DNA from: an uncultured Campylobacteraceae bacterium | GTDB taxonomy: Bacteria > Campylobacterota > Campylobacteria > Campylobacterales > Arcobacteraceae | NCBI GenBank assembly: GCA_913057765.1 | Contig: CAJXPH010000107.1 | Coordinates: 1-8,754, forward strand | Direction of reading: 5' to 3' | Length of the DNA stretch: 8,754 bases | Part shown: positions 6,682-8,754 of the stretch, piece by piece | Numbering within the stretch: position 1 is the stretch's first letter | How the letters are laid out: each line of letters starts with the position of its first letter | Notes under the pieces: generated by a model | Databases searched by the model: none | What the model was told of the DNA's origin: nothing | What the model saw: only the letters and a program-made list of their open reading frames with translations | Program-made: the position numbers and the translations under genes

Positions 6682-7553
6682 TGAAAGAATTAAAAGTCTT
6701 AGCAGTAGTAGTATTTTTTACACTTGTTACTTACTGGGGAGTTGAACCATACGCTCACCATGAAATGCATCCACCAAAACCAGCTCCAGATTATTCTTTT
6801 AAAGATGTTGATGGATTAAAAGGAATGAAAGGTAACGCTGAAGCAGGTGCTGCATTAGTACAATCAAATTGTATTGCATGTCACTCAATTACTTCACAAA
6901 GCTTTCCACCATTAATGGATGACGCTACTTCAGGTGCATCTTATGGTGTAGTTCCTCCAGATTTAAGTTCTTCAGGAAAATTATATAATGCTGACTATTT
7001 AGCTGCATTTATTAAAAATCCTGCAAAAGCAGCTAAAACTGCTCATAAATTTGAAGATGGGGCAACTCATCCAATGCCTAATTACGATTGGATGCAACCT
7101 CAAGAGATTGCAGATATGGTTGCATATTTACAATCAATTGCTCCAAAAGAGATGACAAATAAAGAAGCATTTACTGATGCTTGTTTAAGATGTCACTCAA
7201 TTAAATATGGAGATATGAAAAAAGGTACAATGTCTGCTAAGACTCCTGATGAGAATATCAAAGCATACATGGGTAAATTACCTCCAGATTTATCTCAATA
7301 CATTAGATCAAGAAGTGAAAGTTATTTACATGAATTTGTAAATGACCCACAAAAACATCTTGAAGGTACAGCTATGCCTAGAGTTGGTTTAACTAAAGCC
7401 GCTGAAGATCAAGTTGTTACTTATATGCAAGAAGTTGGTGATTCTAAGAAAGCTGAAAGAGAAGCTTTAGGACCTAAATTCTTAATCTACTTAGTTATTT
7501 TTGCTATCTTTGCATGGTTATGGAAAGCTAGTAAATGGAGAGAACTTCACTAA
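6681..7553 (+). CDS. petC: membrane-anchored diheme cytochrome c subunit of bc complex
   Basis: Electron-output subunit (290 aa), taking the place of cytochrome c1. Two c-type heme sites, CIACH (64-68) and CLRCH (168-172), each have a later Met in a 'MP' motif as probable axial ligand (M132 in HPMPNYDWM, M232 in TAMPRVGL). The two halves have nearly the same heme-to-Met distance, so it is a tandem pair of class I domains, like the diheme PetC of Campylobacterota. A hydrophobic N-terminal segment (about 5-19) has no obvious signal-peptidase site and may be an uncleaved anchor; a second segment lies at the C terminus (about 268-285) followed by basic residues, as in cytochrome c1. AHHEMH (25-30) is a small His-rich patch of unknown role. 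The ribosome site AAGGGG (6669-6674) lies inside petB and the start overlaps its stop, so translation is coupled. A strong terminator follows. Confidence 0.94.
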   Translation: MKELKVLAVVVFFTLVTYWGVEPYAHHEMHPPKPAPDYSFKDVDGLKGMKGNAEAGAALVQSNCIACHSITSQSFPPLMDDATSGASYGVVPPDLSSSGKLYNADYLAAFIKNPAKAAKTAHKFEDGATHPMPNYDWMQPQEIADMVAYLQSIAPKEMTNKEAFTDACLRCHSIKYGDMKKGTMSAKTPDENIKAYMGKLPPDLSQYIRSRSESYLHEFVNDPQKHLEGTAMPRVGLTKAAEDQVVTYMQEVGDSKKAEREALGPKFLIYLVIFAIFAWLWKASKWRELH

Positions 7554-7570
7554 GAAGTACTCTTATCAAT

Positions 7571-7605
7571 AAAAGGGATGGATATTCTCCATCCCTTTTT
7601 TTATT
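7571..7605 (+). terminator. intrinsic terminator of petABC
   Basis: A perfect 12-bp stem, AAAAGGGATGGA (7571-7582) with TCCATCCCTTTT (7588-7599), closes a 5-nt loop and runs into a T-rich tail (TTTTTTT from 7596). It lies 17 nt after the petC stop. The A-run on the 5' side means it may also act on the opposite strand. Confidence 0.92.
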
Positions 7606-7619
7606 ATTTTAATATTATT

Positions 7620-7655
7620 TATAATATAATTATTATACAAACTTAGAGGGAGAAG
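7620..7655 (+). promoter_or_regulatory. promoter and ribosome site of the class II cytochrome gene
   Basis: Two overlapping TATAAT boxes (7620-7625 and 7625-7630) lie between the pet terminator and the next gene; the second predicts a start near 7637. AGGGAG (7647-7652) is 6 nt before the ATG at 7659. Because the pet terminator is strong, this gene probably has its own transcript. Confidence 0.55.
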
Positions 7656-7658
7656 TAA

Positions 7659-8054
7659 ATGAAATTAATTAATCTTTTAGCAGCTACAATGTTAACTGTT
7701 TCTTTAGCATCAGCAGAGGATGTTATGAAAAAATCTATGTCAATTATGGAAAATGGGATGACTCAAATTCAGCAAGGTTTTTTGAACAATAATCTTGAAT
7801 TAATCAAAAGTGGTTCTGCATTAGTAAAAGAAGGTAATGCTTTATTTTCTAAAAAAGAAGTAATTGCAGAATATTTACCAAAAAATAAAAAACATATGGT
7901 TAATGTTGCTGAAAACGCAGCAAAAAGAATCGATTTAGATGTAACTGTTTTAGAACTAAACTTAGATGATAAAGCATATATCAACGCTGCAAATGCATAT
8001 TCAGATATGTTAAATGCATGTGCTAGATGTCACTCAATCGTTAGAAGCTGGTAA
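7659..8054 (+). CDS. small periplasmic class II-type cytochrome c
   Basis: A 131-aa secreted monoheme cytochrome. A signal peptide (about 1-19, ending LASA before EDV) is followed by a protein that looks all helical and amphipathic. The single heme motif CARCH (121-125) sits seven residues from the C terminus, the hallmark of class II cytochromes (cytochrome c'/c556), in which a four-helix bundle binds heme at its C-terminal end. Methionines in the first helix (MKKSMSIMENGM, about 24-35) could supply the sixth ligand as in c556; if none does, the heme would be five-coordinate as in gas-binding cytochrome c'. Which applies cannot be told from sequence. Role is probably periplasmic electron transfer or NO/CO binding, inferred from fold only. 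It is separated from petABC by a terminator and is convergent with rsmE. Heme motif context (CxRCHSI) matches the second heme of PetC. Confidence 0.82.
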   Translation: MKLINLLAATMLTVSLASAEDVMKKSMSIMENGMTQIQQGFLNNNLELIKSGSALVKEGNALFSKKEVIAEYLPKNKKHMVNVAENAAKRIDLDVTVLELNLDDKAYINAANAYSDMLNACARCHSIVRSW

Positions 8055-8059
8055 AAACA

Positions 8060-8092
8060 TTAAAAGATAGGCAAAAAAAGTCTATCTTTTAA
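8060..8092. terminator. bidirectional hairpin between convergent genes
   Basis: TTAAAAGATAG (8060-8070) pairs perfectly with CTATCTTTTAA (8082-8092) around an 11-nt A-rich loop. On the minus strand the hairpin is followed shortly by TTTTT (8057-8053); on the plus strand the T-run is part of the stem. It overlaps the rsmE stop codon. It probably ends both converging transcripts, though it is AT-rich and weaker than the pet terminator. Confidence 0.6.
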
Positions 8093-8703
8093 ATTAGTAT
8101 TTTCGATGCTGCTGAAATAATTGCAGTTTCACTTTTCAATATTAAATTTGATTTAAATCCTACAATTTTTTCTTTTTCAAACTTAGACTCTTCATCTTTA
8201 GAAAATCCACCTTCACATCCAATAACAAGTTTTTCAATATTATCTTTTTTTTCATCAATTGATTGAGAAGAAAAATTCAATGCATAAACATCGTTATTGT
8301 TTTGTAAAAACTCATCTAAACTATTTGAAGCATCAAGTTCAATAATAGAACTTCGTCCACATTGAGAAGAAGAATTAATTAATATTTTTTGTAACTTATC
8401 AAAATTTATTTTAAAATTCTTTTGTGAATAATCACAATACAAAAATGTGATTTTATAAACACCTAATTCATTTAATGAAGCCAAGCTTTTTTCAATAGTT
8501 TTAGGATCAACTATACACCAAATTAAATGTAGTTTTTTAGAATTTTCAACTATTTTTTCTTCTTTTGAAATAAGCTCAAACCTAGCTTTTCTTTTATCAA
8601 TATCAATCACTTTATACAAGTAAATATAATTATCATCCAAGTTTCTAAAATATATTTCATCAGATATTTTTTGTCGCCTTGCTTTAAATAGATACTTATA
8701 CGT
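8089..8703 (-). CDS. rsmE: 16S rRNA (uracil(1498)-N(3))-methyltransferase, N terminus missing
   Basis: SPOUT-family (knotted) methyltransferase that uses S-adenosylmethionine to methylate N3 of U1498 in 16S rRNA. About 204 genomic codons are present, beginning TYKYLFKARRQK, which corresponds to the RNA-binding PUA-like region usually 15-25 residues into the protein; the true start lies outside the window. Conserved parts seen: SQCGRSS, the SAM-binding IGCEGGFSKDE (family usual: GPEGGF), and the C-terminal LILKSETAIISAASKIL, matching the 'R-x-ETA' knot motif. The stop is at 8089-8091 within a hairpin shared with the convergent cytochrome gene. An apparent GTG start at 8718 giving MYKRQ is entirely adapter sequence and must not be used. 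Identity is solid; only completeness is affected. Confidence 0.9.
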   Translation of the reverse strand, partial: TYKYLFKARRQKISDEIYFRNLDDNYIYLYKVIDIDKRKARFELISKEEKIVENSKKLHLIWCIVDPKTIEKSLASLNELGVYKITFLYCDYSQKNFKINFDKLQKILINSSSQCGRSSIIELDASNSLDEFLQNNNDVYALNFSSQSIDEKKDNIEKLVIGCEGGFSKDEESKFEKEKIVGFKSNLILKSETAIISAASKILI

Positions 8704-8754
8704 CTGTCTCTTATACACATCTCCGAGCCCACGAGACCAGAGAGGATCTCGTAT
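8704..8754. other. Illumina Nextera adapter contamination at contig end
   Basis: The last 51 bases are synthetic. Positions 8704-8722 are CTGTCTCTTATACACATCT, the reverse complement of the Tn5 mosaic end used in Nextera kits. Positions 8723-8737 (CCGAGCCCACGAGAC) are the read-2 adapter, 8738-8745 (CAGAGAGG) fits an i7 index, and 8746-8754 (ATCTCGTAT) begins the P7 flow-cell sequence. The order is exactly that of adapter read-through in a short insert. The base composition also changes abruptly from AT-rich to GC-rich at this point. True genomic sequence ends at 8703. Confidence 0.98.

Noticed and set aside
7769..7984. 71-codon open frame on the minus strand inside the cytochrome gene
   Set aside because: It is antisense to a gene with a signal peptide and heme motif, and no motif or ribosome site supports it.
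8704..8718. GTG start giving MYKRQ as the N terminus of RsmE
   Set aside because: All five codons lie within the synthetic Tn5 mosaic end; the real N terminus is outside the contig.
8704..8754. Possible natural transposon end (Tn5-like mosaic end)
   Set aside because: The mosaic end is followed by library adapter, index and P7 bases, not by transposon DNA, so it is a library artefact.

Overview
The window is an AT-rich bacterial contig that looks like a member of Campylobacterota, most likely an Arcobacter-like organism. This placement is inferred from the AT-rich coding style, the RecB-like (AddA-type) helicase start, and a petABC operon in which a two-heme cytochrome c replaces cytochrome c1. 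The RsmE carries a GCEGGFS motif, and the Rieske protein looks tuned to menaquinone. No database search was possible, so the genus is a guess. Apart from one artificial end, the content is chromosomal housekeeping and respiration. I see no mobile element, CRISPR array, tRNA or rRNA.

Layout: (1) 1-361, minus strand: 5' part of a UvrD/RecB-family helicase, cut by the window edge. (2) 362-482: divergent intergenic region with a promoter and a near-perfect 18-bp direct repeat. (3) 483-2324: membrane diguanylate cyclase with a periplasmic heme-c site, HAMP, a cysteine-rich GAF-like region and GGDEF. (4) 2376-4769: argB and thrC, tightly coupled amino-acid biosynthesis genes. (5) 4770-4916: regulatory region with two TATAAT boxes and an FNR/CRP-like palindrome placed at about -41.5 from the predicted start of the pet operon. 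(6) 4917-7553: petA-petB-petC (Rieske protein, cytochrome b, diheme cytochrome c), closed by a strong intrinsic terminator. (7) 7659-8054: a small secreted class II-type cytochrome c with its own promoter. (8) 8089-8703, minus strand: rsmE, convergent with it, truncated at its N terminus. (9) 8704-8754: not genomic; this is Illumina Nextera read-through adapter with an index and the start of P7.

Functional picture: petABC would form a menaquinol:cytochrome c oxidoreductase passing electrons to periplasmic cytochromes. The small class II cytochrome may work nearby, but that link is by position only. The upstream heme-c diguanylate cyclase would report periplasmic redox or gas state into c-di-GMP. 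Its neighbourhood to the cytochrome genes is suggestive, but argB-thrC lie between, so a functional link is inference.

Most useful points for a second look: the adapter that creates a false MYKRQ start on rsmE; the heme-c/cysteine-rich cyclase; the Rieske Ser-to-Gly and Tyr-to-Phe changes that predict a low potential; the cytochrome b6-like spacing of heme ligands in helix D; and the FNR-like site upstream of petA. I did not find a convincing undescribed multi-gene system here.
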